NCBI RefSeq assembly: GCF_949628265.1
Contig: NC_088790.1
Span: 14,450,545-14,514,544 of the forward strand
Source: Cloeon dipterum
Lineage: Eukaryota; Arthropoda; Insecta; Ephemeroptera; Baetidae
Direction: 5' to 3'
Length of the DNA: 64,000 nt
Positions 12,394 through 25,369 of the stretch are shown here, one piece after another. The translations under genes and the position numbers were made by a program. Each line of letters begins with the position of its first letter. Position 1 is the first letter of the stretch. The notes beneath the pieces were generated by a model. It searched no databases. It was not told where the DNA came from and saw only the letters and a list, made by a program, of their open reading frames with translations.

Positions 12394-15054
12394 GCATACA
12401 ACATTCACAGGCCATTTAATTTTAGGAAAAATTTGGCAAAATCGGAAATTGTTTTTTGGTCCTGGTTTAATTTTTGTGCATTGTTGATATTAATTGTAGC
12501 TAAATTCCACAAACAAAAAAACTCAATGACTACTTGCTAGAGCGAACAATGCAAAATATTGTAGACTGTTGTCCTGTTAAGATCTTCTTTAAGAAATTCT
12601 GGAGTTAACTTATTTACAGCTTTCGTCTGCTGTAACAAAAGGGCCGCTCTTCTGTTTGAATGATATTAAAATGAAGTCAGTTGGGGGCTAATTAATGCCA
12701 ATTATAGGAGTTATTCCCCGTTCAAGGACCCAGCACTCTTGTTTGTTTGCAGAGGCTAAAGGGTCAGCCCTCATCAACTGTTAAATACACTCGGCATTCG
12801 GCTCTGCTGCACCGCGAAGTGCTCCAGCATACAAATGAAGGAATGCGCGATAGTTGGCTCTATTTGTACCCTCACAGAGCAATATTTGATCAGTATAGGA
12901 TAACTCAAGTTCATTCCTCACAAAGAAATCGATATTTACGTTAATATAGTCAGTAGTACGGCTAAAGAGGAGAGTACTAAATTCTGCTATTTATGTGTGA
13001 ATTAATTAAGAGCAAGCTATTCACTAAAACTCCAATGCTTTCCTCGATGGGCATGATTCTTTTTAATTTTGTTTGAACTTACTTGAGCTAACGGGAAAAA
13101 CAGATTTGGAAAAAGAAGGGACTGTTAAAAAATATTGCCTGTTTTTTCCCTGGAAAAACAAATTTATTGATTTTTGGCTCAGTCACAACGGTGGGCGTAT
13201 TTTACGATTAATGCAAAATTGCCACATTATGCATCATAAGTGGCGTTTTCATATCAATAAATCTATGCTTGAAAGCGTAAACACATTTTAACTGTTAATT
13301 TAATTTAATTATTTCAGACTTTCGTCTTTAACTGACAACATTTAAAGTCACTTCTAGTTTTTTTATTTACAGTTTAAGGCTGTAGTTAACTTTGAATGTT
13401 AAACAGTTTCTTAACCTGCTTAAAAATTACTTTTGTTTCAATTAAATTACATATTTTTTCGTGGTTTGTCAGAAATTCAAAAGTAAAAATGTTCATAATG
13501 TTCAATTATATTTAGTTCAATTTTTCTCGGAGAAAAAAAATGAATAGGATTTGCTAACGAAGATATTTTTCTCGTTTCTAAAGTTTTCAAATAACTTACA
13601 AAATCCACTAGTAAATATCCGAACTAAATTAAATCCTTTTTGGAATGGTTTTTTATAAAATTTAATGTGAAATATTAATGCACAAGCATTTTCATCTTGT
13701 GTGCATGCGTGTGGTCATAGCATACGTCAACACATTAGCGTGCGAGTGGGATATCACCAGTTGAATACTGTACAGTGCTTTTCAGGCCATATATATCATG
13801 TCAGCTGATGTTCGCTTATTTTGATCTTTCCCAATTGACGCGGCTGGCAGCGTGAGGATGACCACTAAACCCGCACTGGCACCGCAAGCATAGATCTCGT
13901 GACGCGCAAATCAAAAAGCCGAATAGGAAAGTAAGCCAGCGAAATCTGAACCGGGCTGCCAAAAATATCTTTCTTTTAGCAGCGATGATTGTAATTAGAG
14001 ACGCACACGTGAAAGGAATACAGAGCGTGAATTGGGTTTCACTTCTTGCGGGATCAGGTGTTGCGGAAGAATTGCTTCTCATGACCAACCTATCGATTTA
14101 GCATTCGGTATCAACTGTTGGCAATCAGAGTCTAGCTGCATTGAATTTCTCATTTTTTTCTCCCGAGGATATAATTTATTTGTTATTAATATTTGTTTAT
14201 TCTCATCCATAGTCATAATAAAATATACATAGTACAAAGTCAGAAATATATCGATGAGCAATTTTTAATTAATATCAAAATTACCGTTTGGATCGCTATA
14301 CTTATGTAAATTTATTGAGATTTATTCAATTGAAACTGATATTAGATACAAAAAGTGATGTTCAAAAAGATATGAACGGCAATGCACGCATGTCCATTCT
14401 TCTGCTAGATGAAATTCAATCATGTTATAACAATTAGAAACACATTTTACACGCCATTAACTTCATTAATAAATTAAACAGATTCCAATTTACCTTCACA
14501 CATCGCATTCAGTTATGGTTTTAGACACTTTAAGAACATTGAAAAGATTAAATTGCAAAATTAAAACAAATGAGCTGTGATAATTTTGTTTATTATCTGC
14601 CTTCCAACTAAAAAGCTTCAGTGGATCATAAATCTACATCAAAACACCGTATTTTCTTAATTTGAACAATTTAAAAAAATTTACACTCAGTGCCAAGGTC
14701 AAACCCTGAAGGTTGAAAATTACTAAAAATTATCAAATTTTGTACTAAACAGTCATTTTTTAAACTAAAAACACGGTAAAATATACCAACTTGTTAACCT
14801 TGGATTCATCACCTCTTGCTAATTTGGTTTCATTTAAGCCCGACCAATCAGTCCCTGATGTCGCATCGAATTGCTCGAATATAATTGCTCATACATATTT
14901 TCAGTTGTTCTTGCGACCAAATCGTTTTTATTTATAAATGCTCAGCAGTGAGTTTTTTTGCTCTGTATATTTCAATAAAAAGGGTTACGTAGACCGGTAA
15001 CACATAGTCTTGATTTCGTCGAGAAAAGAATCATTTCAAGACAATGAAACCTAA

Positions 15055-15290
15055 CTATATCTTAAAGTGGAACATTACAGGCCAACAACAAAGAACATTT
15101 TGCATTTGTGTGCTATATCTATATAGTGATAGAAGTGATTCATTGAGTCTCACAGTTAATCTCTACAGCACGCAATAAACTGTCAATGATTTTTTCACTT
15201 AATTTTGATTCCTCTCGTTGCGATTTATCCAACGGGGTGAAAATATTGGGTGAATTTCATTCTGATGAAGTAAATTTTGATTGCTTTATA
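15055..15290 (+). repeat. Dispersed repeat family 2, longer copy
   Basis: The 3' half carries TTTTGATTCCTCTCGTTGCG followed by ATTTATCCAACGGGGTG. The upstream 130 bp (starting CTTAAAGTGGA, then ACAGGCCAACAACA) also matches the copy beginning near 43,090. The repeat unit is therefore longer than the 160-bp core found elsewhere. Confidence 0.6.
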
Positions 15291-15529
15291 CTTCAAGTAA
15301 TATTAAATATAGTTAGTTTAATTATAGCATAGTTGTTTAGCGAACATTTTTCAGTCCATATTTTAGTGTCATAGTGTCTGGCTAGAACGATTCTGGCGTC
15401 GAAACAACCACTTACTTTGGAACGAGCTATTCGGCGCACGCATAAAGAGACCCGGAATGGCCAGGCGTGCGCCATTAGGCCCTATTATAGTCTTCCATTA
15501 CTGCAACAATCACTGCCGAAACAATAAAA

Positions 15530-15850
15530 ATGAGCCAGCCTTTCGCAAATTAATGCATAATTAATCGGACGGTGCCCGTCATCGGCGCTAATTAATGTGC
15601 CTTTCGCGGCAGCGGCGGCGCGGCAATAAAAGCATGGGCCGCATGCATAAAACATGTCGCGCGCGTTCGCAGTTCGTCTGGCAGGAGACAAATGGTGCGG
15701 TGGCGCGAATCACACATTCCGACGCACGCACTCGCTCTGCACACTTTTCTCCTAGGTCAGATTGCGTTGCCATGACGATGAACAGATAACGCACCGCAGT
15801 CCAATCTCGAGTGGCGCGCGTCAAATTACCGCGCGCTGCCTGCCGTGTTC
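15530..15850. promoter_or_regulatory. GC-rich island with clustered ATTAAT sites
   Basis: Three AATTAAT-type homeodomain core sites lie within about 55 bp (15,547-15,600), followed by GC-rich sequence with GCATAAAA and CAATAAAA strings and a low-complexity GGCAGCGGCGGCG run. The composition contrasts sharply with flanking AT-rich DNA and no convincing ORF is present. A conserved enhancer-like element is an inference from composition and motif clustering only. Confidence 0.25.
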
Positions 15851-17723
15851 TTTTCATTTTCTATATATATGCTGCGATATATTTCGCTTTGTTTATCGGA
15901 GGAAATAGTGCGGCATTGAGCACAAATCTGATTTCCAGGAAGGAATGATTTCATTATTCCGAACGGGGTTTATGGCCGTGTTTGTTGGTGACGGCGGATG
16001 AGGCATTCGAAAAATATGATCATGACTTTTGCAGCAAAACTTTTGTCATTTTTTAGCTTATACAAGGCTGGTCTTTTTTCAACAACCTTTTCCATGCAGA
16101 CAAGGCAAACTTTCCAAAGAGAACAAACGTTGTGAAATATCACGTCCTAAAATAACCATTACAATAAGCTGTGCGCATGAGATATCATTTCGATAAAATT
16201 TTGGGGTGAAATGAAAACCTCAGGCTAAAATTTCCCTGTTGAAACTTTTAGATTTATCAAAATCAGCAAGCTAAAATTATAATTTTACCCGCAAGGAAAT
16301 TTATGGAATAAAAAATAGACTTTTGATATAAACTTTTTAGTGTTATGTTAATTAATTAGGAAAATACATCTCTAGATGTAATAAGAGATCTTTCCTAGTT
16401 TTCCTACTGACTGTACACTTAAAATCACGGTAAAATTTCTCGCTCCGTGCGATCTCTTTTTTTTGTTGCGGTTATTTGCATAAAAATAAAAATTAGACGA
16501 GGAAGAGGCTGAAATTTGCTTTTCGAAAATAATTTTTTCATTTTCATTTCCCTAGAGTTAAAAATAACGGGAGTTTTATATTTCTTAAGAATCTTGCACG
16601 AGATTATTGCCTACATTTATAATTTAAGGAAGGAATTTTCGCCTGGTGTTGCATTGTTGAATGAGGGAGTTTTGTTGTTTAGAATAAGTGAACATTATTC
16701 TGGCGATCACGGAAATTTTTCAAATAAATTTAAATGCAAACATGCACTATGCTCTAACAAAGCAACTCTTAGGATTCGACGTTTTAGTTTTTGGTGAAAT
16801 TATTATTTTGTATCGCCTTTCGTAGTGTGAAACACGTACGGTAGTGTAAAATTTTCGATTCGCCAATATTAGCGATTGAAAGTAAATTTAAATAAAACAG
16901 TGTCATATTATAAAAACTGTTGCTATTTTTAACGAGATGCAGGAGAATTGCACGATTTTGATAAATTCAAAATTTGCAGCTATCCAACGATATTGCATCA
17001 GAAGATAGATATTATCTTCTTGCATCCCCCATCGATTTCCGATGTATTTGAACAGGGTGATGTCATGCTCAAGGGGAAAATTATGTATGCACTCGCGCCT
17101 ACCATTATGCAATTCCTCCAGGCACTTGTCGTTTTCCATCGGGACCTGTGAGGATGAGAATTCCATTATGAGTAAAGTGGCATTTCACCTTTTTGCGAGA
17201 GGCTCGAAGTTGTTTACACGCGCTGCACTCTCGTAAAAAGCTGTTGCAAGCTGCCAGCTCGCAGGGTCGGGCAACAAACTGCTCTATTGGATCAATCAGG
17301 CAACAATAAAAATGGGCGTAAAACACGCCTGAGTGTGTGTACACAACAGTAAACTGAATGGTCGAGGCCAGGAAAAAACTGGTTCAAAATTCCACGTCAT
17401 TGTTTACATTTTCAGTCAGAACTAGGTGAACTTTTCCACACTAGAAAGAAGTTTTAATTCATCTGGTATATTGTACTGTAGAAAAGCGTTTTTATTCAAT
17501 CATCTATGCTCTATATTGGTGCTGTTCATTACCAATATTATTATTACCTAAAAATGCTACATCCAGCGATAAACGTTTAATCTATTTACTTTTATCTTAT
17601 GTCATATAAAATTCTGAGATTTCAAGAATTCACCATCGGTAAATACATATACTTGTGAGAACATTTCCTTGAAAGTCTTTAAAACCCGACTAATGTCATT
17701 TTTGGTTAGTTTCAATTGACTAT

Positions 17724-18030
17724 GTAGGGCTATTCTCACTGGCCCGGAGCTCAACAATAAAATTATACTCATTGGTTCATTATCTCAATAATGATGTCGA
17801 TTGTTAATTTGAAATAAATACGAAGAGACAAGGCTACGTTTCTCCAGGCCTCTGCTTGTTCCGAGTGGCGCGAGTTCTTCAGCCCTTGTGTGTCTCAGTA
17901 GTAGAATGAATCTTGTAGAATTTTCTCTCTCGTATTTATTTCAAATTAACAAAATTGACATAATTATTGCGATTCGGACCAACGAGGGTAATTTTATTGT
18001 TGAACTCCGGGCAAATGAGGATAGCCCTAC
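17724..18030. mobile_element. 307-bp foldback (MITE-like) element
   Basis: Two arms of about 105 bp (17,724-17,828 and 17,925-18,030) are inverted repeats of each other, separated by about 96 bp. The outer ends are GTAGGGCTATTCTC and, on the other strand, GTAGGGCTATCCTC. Inside, both arms read through an AACAATAAAATTA block to AAATAAATACGA. Arms show scattered mismatches, so the copy is old. No clean flanking duplication is visible. There is no coding capacity, so mobilisation would be by a transposase encoded elsewhere. Confidence 0.75.
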
Positions 18031-19558
18031 AGCTAAATTCTAATTAAAATAGAAGATCAAACTATAATTGTTTTTTTGGCTTTAGGGGAAAGATGTTTTT
18101 AAATGATAAATGAAGTTAGTGATTGTAATTATGAATCGGAAGAAGTGGTTAACCTCACTATTTATATAATAGCCTCTAAAACTATGAGCAAAAATTCTAT
18201 TTTAGAGCCAAATTTATTTTCGAACTATTTAAAAACTTTTTGTTGGAACGAGGATTTAGTTATGTTAAAATGGCACTATATACATGAGGAAAATTCGGTC
18301 AGAAGTCATATACGTTCTCATTGCTGCTTTCAAGCAAATTAGACTGCTCAACTAAGTAAGTTTTGAAAGCAAATTTCGCGCCGAGTTGAATGAAAACATA
18401 TGTCGGTGGCGTTTGGGCAAGTGGTGCTTTCTTCAACAGGCACTAACATGTCATTAAATCCGAAATGAATCTACACGCACGCGAGTTTTGAAGATCCTCG
18501 GGCGGCATGTGTCTCTGCTCGTGCAGACAAACTTGCGGGGCCTAATTAATAAACTTTGCCAACTTCCTGCTCAGGCGTGGAAAAGGCAAACACGCGGCAC
18601 TGCATCAAAACTGCGCTGCATGCGTTCGCTGCCGGGCTAAATATATACGTACGTGCCGCGTTGTTTATCTGCTCGCCAGAGTTATTTCAGGGACCACGAA
18701 ATTTGCTTATCTGTCCGCCCGCCGCCGAGGTATTTATTTTAGCGCGGTGCATTCACGCCGTGCCCGGCGCCGCCGCCGCCGCCGCTCCAGCAGCGAAAAA
18801 GGGCTTTTTATAAAGGCTCCCAAGGCCTCTTCACCGCCTCCAACGCGGGCTTGAAAAGAACACAACTCTTTTGTAGATGGGCAGCTCCTTTGTTCGCACA
18901 CGCTCTCTCGCACAAGTTCCTCCGTCCGAACTGACAGGACACGCCTTAGCAGCATTTCCTGCTCGGAGTTTAACGAAATAAAAGGCTCATCAGAATTGCT
19001 CCCAATCGTATTTCAAACATGATGCCAACAATTCTGAATTTTTTGCTCTTCTGCCTCACTGTTTAGTTGGAAGCAATTATATTTTACTCTGCAACGTAAA
19101 ATCATGTTTGCCTTCAAAGACGAGGAAAATCGCTTGAAGGTTCTGTTCAAAGCAGAAGTTTTTTTGCAACATGTTAAATGAAATTCAGCTTTCTTGTCTC
19201 GGCTAACAATATCCAAGAGAAATCATAAAAAAATATAAAATGTCGTTTTCCTCGTATACACTTTATAGCTATTATGTAACGTTGTTGTGAGTTTTCCTGA
19301 AAACCACTAACTCAAGAGCCATCTAAAATGACTGGGAAACCGTCTAAACCGAATATTTCTCCTTTAAACTATCTTGAATAAATCGAATATTTTTCGTTAA
19401 AAAGTCTCAAATTTGCAGCCCTATACTTGTGAACATGTGATGGTTAGTGGCATCCCTTAAAAATATGCAGGAGGCGTCAATATTTGAAGCTTTATATTGC
19501 CGGTTATAGTATCGAAATATTTATGTATTTATTCATTTATCTCATAAAACAAAAACCA
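18031..19558. other. Intergenic stretch with a GC-rich block
   Basis: 18,470-18,960 is GC-rich and includes a run of GCC trinucleotides at about 18,768-18,786. Open frames crossing it are compositional. The rest is AT-rich with nothing recognisable. Confidence 0.5.
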
Positions 19559-19965
19559 GCCTGTTGACTCGGATTGTTAAAGCATTCTCAGGAGTGTCAA
19601 ATGAATTGGAGATATTTGAGCAGTTCGGGGATCTAATCCTGGCTGCCCATTGTCAGAGATGGCAAAGGTGGTTAATTAAGTGACTCGAAATGTTCAAATA
19701 GCTCAACTGGCTGGGAGGCGCACCGGCGCCGACTCGCCACTTGCTGGTGTTCACGCCTTTCCAGCGGCCTTAAGGGACAAATGTCTGGCGTTTCAATAAA
19801 ATACGTCGGTGCGGGGAGGCGAAAATAGGGCCATATGGGGCCCAAGCACCTCTATGCAGCCAGTCGTGCCCAATATATGTTATCCGCTCAGCGGTGTTAT
19901 TGGGACTTGGTGAGCTCAAAGTCCACGGGATGTGCTGACAGTGAGTAGAGGTTAAAAATATATTT
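19559..19965 (+). repeat. Dispersed repeat family 1, longest copy
   Basis: About 405 bp, shared with copies at 36,031-36,395 and 47,601-47,945 and with fragments at 57,121-57,155 and 61,993-62,058. Shared blocks in order are GTTGACTCG, CAGGAGTGTCAAA, GGAGATATTTGAGCAGTTCG, GCGCCGACTCGCCACTTGCT, CTGGCGTTTCAAT, GTGTTATTGGGAC, and a 3' end of AGAGGTTAAAAA. The A-rich 3' end suggests a retroposed, SINE-like element. No A or B box can be pointed to with confidence and no open frame is conserved, so the class is unresolved. Confidence 0.7.
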
Positions 19966-20764
19966 CCGCCCAAATCCAGCAGGGCAGATAAAAAGCACTA
20001 TCTGAATTTTCCGCGTGCCAAGCAAGTATGTATTTTTGGGCCAAGTGTTGGCTGCCCGCGAGTGTGTCTCGTTCCTTATCACGCCAAGTGCACCTCACTC
20101 TCTATTTTTAATCCGCGCCTTTCTGCTTGATGCTGCGCTGCCTGCGTAATTTCAATTAGCGCAGAGGAGGCAGCCAGCTAGCCACCCGCAAGCCCGCCCC
20201 TGCTCCCCTGTGACAAGGGTAATTACACCGAGATAGACAGAAGTAACCCTCTCTTATAAGCGACATGACCCGCTTGCTTGCTCTGTTCTTCAAACGCGCC
20301 ATGTTGATGGGATTTCTGAAGACGCCGATGGAGAGCCCTCCAAGAGAGCTGCTCCTCCTCCGCCTCCCTTATGCACTCGAACCCTCTCTGGCTCCAAGCT
20401 GACTTTTTAATTACTCCAATTGCACGTCCCTCGCCGCTCTTCTTGTTGTTGTTTCTCGCTTTGTTTGACAAACTACGTCATTTCGATGCTCTACAGGCTG
20501 CGTCGAACTTTCATTCCAAAGCAAAACTCTATCAAGGGGGACTGTTTGCTTAATTAAAAGTGCAATAATTGCTCTCTGAGCCGTACATTTTGAAATTGGA
20601 ACACTCTTGAGAAATTTTTTCATTATTAAAATAGTCTTATTTATGGCCAGAATTATTGCTTGTAAAAGTAATTTTATATAGTTAGTGTATTTCATAAGGA
20701 GCTAAAATTCTGCTTACAATTAAAACTTGCTTCGGTGTTTATTATTGAACGAATTATGCACTAA
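19966..20764. other. Intergenic stretch, no gene recognised
   Basis: A moderately GC-rich portion at 20,090-20,370 is followed by AT-rich sequence. Overlapping short frames on both strands show no motifs. Confidence 0.5.
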
Positions 20765-21487
20765 AACATCGACATTTGGTGCGCCAACAATGCAATGACT
20801 TTGAACACAAAAAAGTGCAAAGTGATGGATATCACCCACGCGCGCGTCCCTCTGCAATTTGCGTACACCATCGATGACTCGGTGCTTGAATACGTGGACA
20901 AGGAGCGTATGCTCGGCGTCCATATTTCGAACGACCTGCGTTGGCACGCGCACACCGAGATTGTACGTGGAAAAGCGGCCCAAACGCTCAGTTTTGCGGC
21001 ACGCAACATGAGAGGGTGCACACCCCGCGTCAAAAGGGTTGCGTACTTGACGCTCGTGAGACCGATCATGGCCTACGGCCTCCCAGCCTGGCACCCGACA
21101 ACACAAGACAACGTCAATAGGCTGGTGAGAGTGCAAAAAAGGGCAGTGCACTTCATCTACGGCCGAAACCCACCTCCGGCCCGCGAGCAAAATATCATGC
21201 CATTCCCAATGCTGCTAAAATACAATGATCTAAACTTTTTTAAAAAGTGTGAGTGTGGAAAGACTGATTTTGACGCGCGCGCGAGAATAACACAAGGTCG
21301 TGTAATGAGAGGTGATAGTGGCCAACACCCCCGCCTCCAGCCGCCCCCGACCCGCAGTGTTTTCGGCCAGCGCGCTTTCTCCTTCAGGGTTGTCAAGCCG
21401 TGGAACGATTTACCTCCGGCTCTCAAGGACTGCACCGCAGCGCAATTCCCAGCTCTACTCAAGCAGCAGTTGTGGAGTGAGTTTTAA
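20765..21487 (+). pseudogene. Reverse transcriptase C-terminal fragment of a non-LTR element
   Basis: A 240-codon open frame follows directly after an in-frame TAA (20,762-20,764) and ends with TAA at 21,485-21,487. In order it shows the post-catalytic part of a LINE reverse transcriptase: WCANNAMTLNTKKCKVM (W-x2-x-N-x-M-x-LN-x2-K, motif D), ERMLGVHISNDLRWHAH (motif E, L-G-V-x-I-x2-D-L-x-W-x2-H), LVRPIMAYGLPAWHP, VQKRAVHFIYGR, and a tail with FRVVKPWNDLPPALK. The YADD-type catalytic box and everything upstream are missing. The frame is intact, so this copy is younger than those near 7-8 kb. CR1/Jockey-like is my best guess. Confidence 0.85.
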
Positions 21488-21657
21488 AGTGTCTGTGATC
21501 GTCTAATAGTACATAGTTAATTCGAACCGGCGCATCGCGATGACTACGGTCTGTTTTATCGATTTTCCGCTAGCGTTGTAGCCTTTTTTCATCTGTAATT
21601 ATTGACCTGTACATTGCATATGTATTTTTGACTTAGATGAAAATAAACAAGTATAAT
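20765..21657 (+). mobile_element. 5'-truncated non-LTR retrotransposon (CR1/Jockey-like)
   Basis: The reverse transcriptase fragment is followed by about 170 bp of 3' UTR ending in GATGAAAATAAACAAG and an A/T-rich tail at about 21,635-21,665. Abrupt 5' truncation inside ORF2 with an intact 3' end is the signature of target-primed reverse transcription. It is GC-rich (around the coding part) in AT-rich surroundings. Target-site duplications could not be placed because the tail is low complexity. Confidence 0.8.
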
Positions 21658-23186
21658 AAAAATTTAAATATTTTTTGAGATCAAAAAATGTACTTTTTGT
21701 TATATATTATAACTAAATTGGTTGCAAATGAAATAGAAAAGACGATAATTTAATATTATGTATAATTTTCTTTTTATCAGCTTTTTCATATCTTTGTCCC
21801 TTTTAAAACTAAAATATAATAAAAATTCAGAATTATATAAAATTCGAAAAAATAAGTTTCTGTTGATATTTGGCAAGACAGTTGATTAATTACTTTTATT
21901 TTCCCTCTCATTTTCTCTAGGAATGCTGTAATGAGCAAGTTACCAATTCTAAAATGCCGGTTCTCATTGCAGACATGGAACAAATAAAAATATTATCTTG
22001 TATACATATCGACATTGTAAAACTAATCCTTTCAACAGCTCCTTATCATTTTTGTTATCGTTTGCCATATTTAATTAAGAACCAGATGAATTGAGGAGAC
22101 CTCGAGAAAAATCAAAAGTAAGCTCATATAAGATTTTAATCCTCGCTTTCGATAAAAATCTAATCTCCGACTTGTGTCAGTAAGAATTACAGAATGGAAA
22201 GGAAATTTATATGGAAATTGGAATGTTAATAAAACACATCTCGGTCCCATTGTGTTGGTTCTATGGGCCTTCTGCTTGGGAAATAGTAGAGCGGCGACGA
22301 AATACGACGTGAATTAATGTGGGCCTGGAAAGGTCCGCGCTAGAAATAGACCGCTGTTACGTGCCTCAAAAGTAGTCGTTTAATTTAATTGTGCGCAGAG
22401 CGTGCAATTGCACGAATAAAGTGCGCGCCCACAAATCACCGCAAACGGCGCAGATAGCTGTGAGAAATACTGCAATATTTCCCAGTTTTGTCCTTTAGCC
22501 ACTGCGATTTATTGCTGCAGTTTTCTTGCGTCTCGTCGTTTCCTCTGCGTCGGCCTCAAGGAGAGCAAGAGTTGCGTAATTTTAAATCTTCATTCACACG
22601 CGACGGTTTATCTAGTTTTAACTCTTATTATTAGTGAATAAAAAATGATCAAGCACATCTTTGTTTTAAGCAAATTTAAAAGCAGAAATAGTGTAGAAAT
22701 AATCGGACTTGTCCTCGTTGTCTGCAGTTGAGATTTGTATTGTTCACGACATGTTTCGGCTCCAACTGGTGCTCTATTCATCCTCGAGTGAAAATTTCAA
22801 TTCAGAGGCCTATTGTATTTTGTTTTCTGCTCAAGCAATAAACAAATCAGAAAAGCAAATTATGCAGCCTACATTGTGTATGCATTATTGGCCTATGATA
22901 GCTTATATCTAGGGTTGGAACCTTAAGAAGATGGTCTATTTGTTTCTGTACGTCTGACTTTAATTTGGTCATCAAATTAACGCAAATTAAGCAATTTTTA
23001 GATTTTTAAGCCACAAATGAACCCTCTAAAATCCATCTAAAGTGCCCTTGAAATCAGATTAAAACTATTATCTCACAATCTGTTTTTTCAACTGCAAAAT
23101 TTTTCCTTTTTTAATGGTGTTCGAATAAATTGTTTTAAGTTACTCTGGACACATTATATTCTTGTTTATTCTTGCTCTAGTCATAT

Positions 23187-23216
23187 ACAATAAAATACAA
23201 TAAGATACAATAAATT
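23187..23216 (+). repeat. Three-copy 10-nt tandem repeat
   Basis: ATACAATAAA, ATACAATAAG and ATACAATAAA run in tandem. Such short 3' repeats often end non-LTR retroelements, but no ORF2 tail is visible beside it. Confidence 0.6.
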
Positions 23217-25369
23217 ATCAGGTCATAGGTAGCAAGAAAAGGCAAACAGTACTAGCGAAAAATTGCTAAAACGATCCATCACTGGGGATATCACGCCGCA
23301 CTGAGCCGCAAAATACATTTAAATTCTAACATAGAAAATTTGGTTCTACACCACTCGCTTTTAGAGTTATTTGCAAAATTAATCTGATATTTTAGCAAAT
23401 TTAAAATTTCCTCTGATTTATTTAAAATAACCAATAAGTGAGTTCAAAACCAACAAAACCCTTCAAGTTTGGTAAAAAGCTGTCATCGGTTTCGTCCAAA
23501 AAAGTCTAAAACTCCCAGTCCTTTTTACTCACTCAGAAAGACAAGAGAAATTGGCGCTTGAGCTTCATTGGCCTGTGGCAAATTTAGATTGGTCGTAATA
23601 ATAAGTTTTTATTACTTAGATTGCTTGGCTAGAAAAAAAAATCAATGAGAAGTCCTTTTTACTCATTCATATCAAACAAATTTTTTCATTGTGGCTGAAG
23701 AACCAATAATTACGAGCATTGTTAGGATCGGAGTATGAATTAAAAGAACAGAATTGTCACATTTCTCTTTCTCCTTTTATTTTCGACGCACACAAGATGC
23801 AGCTGCATTACTCGGCGCTTTACACTCGCACACAAGACTTAAGTCCGAACAAATCCATTTCACCTGCGATTTGCACCATCACTGCCGCCGTCGCCTCGTC
23901 GACACGTCAGAATCGAGCGACGGTGGTAATTGCTCGCACGTATCCTTGTTTACAAAAGCCGACGGCAACAAAAAATCAACTTGCATCTACTCGCAACGTG
24001 ATCATCTAGCCCGCAGTCACATCATCTCCAACAAGAACACATCGATTAAAATGTCACAATGTTCGCATGCTCACTTTTCAGGAGAGGAAAGAGCTCTAAG
24101 CGTCTATTGTCCCTCTCTCTCTCGTCGTTAAATAAAATTGCTCTCTTTAAAAACACTTAACATCTCGTCTTTATTACAGAATAGTAATTTTTCACCCTTT
24201 TTTTAACACATTAAATATCCATCAGCGACAACAGCTATAAATATATATTTTACGCTATTTCGAGAATTCCCTCCAACAAGATGCAGAACATTAAAATTCG
24301 CAGGCAAGCACTACTTCAACATTAATTTTTTATAGGTTCACGGCTGGAGTGCTTGTTTTAATTTTTTAAATACATTTACGTTAGTTTTAAAATTCCCGCG
24401 GTGAGTTGCGGGCTCTTTGGCTTAATAGCTTTCTTTGTTTCTATTTTGTAATCAACATCTGTCTCTTCTGATTGAAAATTTTATGTATAAACGAGGGACC
24501 CTGCACTTGAGCTGTGTACTTTATTCCTCTCTTGGAACTCTACCAAATTCTGGTTTGGGTTTGTGTGATGCATTGTTTTTTTCTTTATCTCGTGAAGTAA
24601 ATTTTCTGTTTAGTGTAGCGTGTAATACAGAAGTACCACTTGGCAGATTCCGTTTAAGCGTCTCATTTCCCTGTATGTCCCTTTGAAATCGGAAAGAAGC
24701 CGGTATTGGAAAAGCTCAGAGGACTTGAATGATTGAATCGTCGTCGGAACTCTAGCATAATTCGATTTTTTTTAACAGTTGTAGACATAGAAATGGGGAA
24801 AAGCCAGTTCGCTGGGAATTTTGGCACGGAAAGGCGACGGTGGAAGTGCTGGGTCTGGCCAACTTTCTCCTCTAGTGATCACAAAACTCATCTTTCTCGC
24901 CCGAAAACGCAGACTGAGATAAATCTCGAGATGTGGCCCTAGTCGGCTTGATGAATGGGTCAGATTAAAAGAACGCTATCAGGCCTAATGACTAGCTTAA
25001 TTAATTTAAGCAAACAAGGGGTGAGCCGTGAGCACTTGGCGCTCGCACCGCGCAGCTGGCCGCTTGCCAATGTCGCTAATAAATATCTCCACCAAATCAC
25101 GTGTGAACAGAGCGAAAATTACTCATCTCATGGCCACACAACCATTTTTCCAGGTCTTAATCTTATAATCATTTCTGTGTGCTTTTCCTTTTTTTGCATC
25201 GTTGTTGGTTCAATAAGGAACAGGGAAATTTAGCGATCTTTTGGTTTTGAAATCTATAAACAAAAATGCAATCTGAAATAATTCGATCAGGATTGTGCAA
25301 CATTAAATTTCAGATATTGAACATTTTTTAAAATGATTAAAAAGTATATATGTTTATGTTTTTTGCTTG

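Larger units (their letters stand above)
8201..17723. other. Intergenic or intronic stretch, no gene recognised
   Basis: Mostly AT-rich. Two family 2 repeat copies lie here (12,235-12,393 minus; 15,055-15,290 plus). GC-richer islands are at 11,480-11,790, which includes a short CGG run near 11,742, and 15,530-15,850. A 171-codon minus ORF at 9,063-9,578 has no recognisable motif and low-complexity AT-type composition; I do not call it a gene. Confidence 0.55.

Noticed and set aside
23187..23216. CRISPR-like short repeats
   Set aside because: Three contiguous 10-nt units without spacers; a eukaryotic microsatellite.
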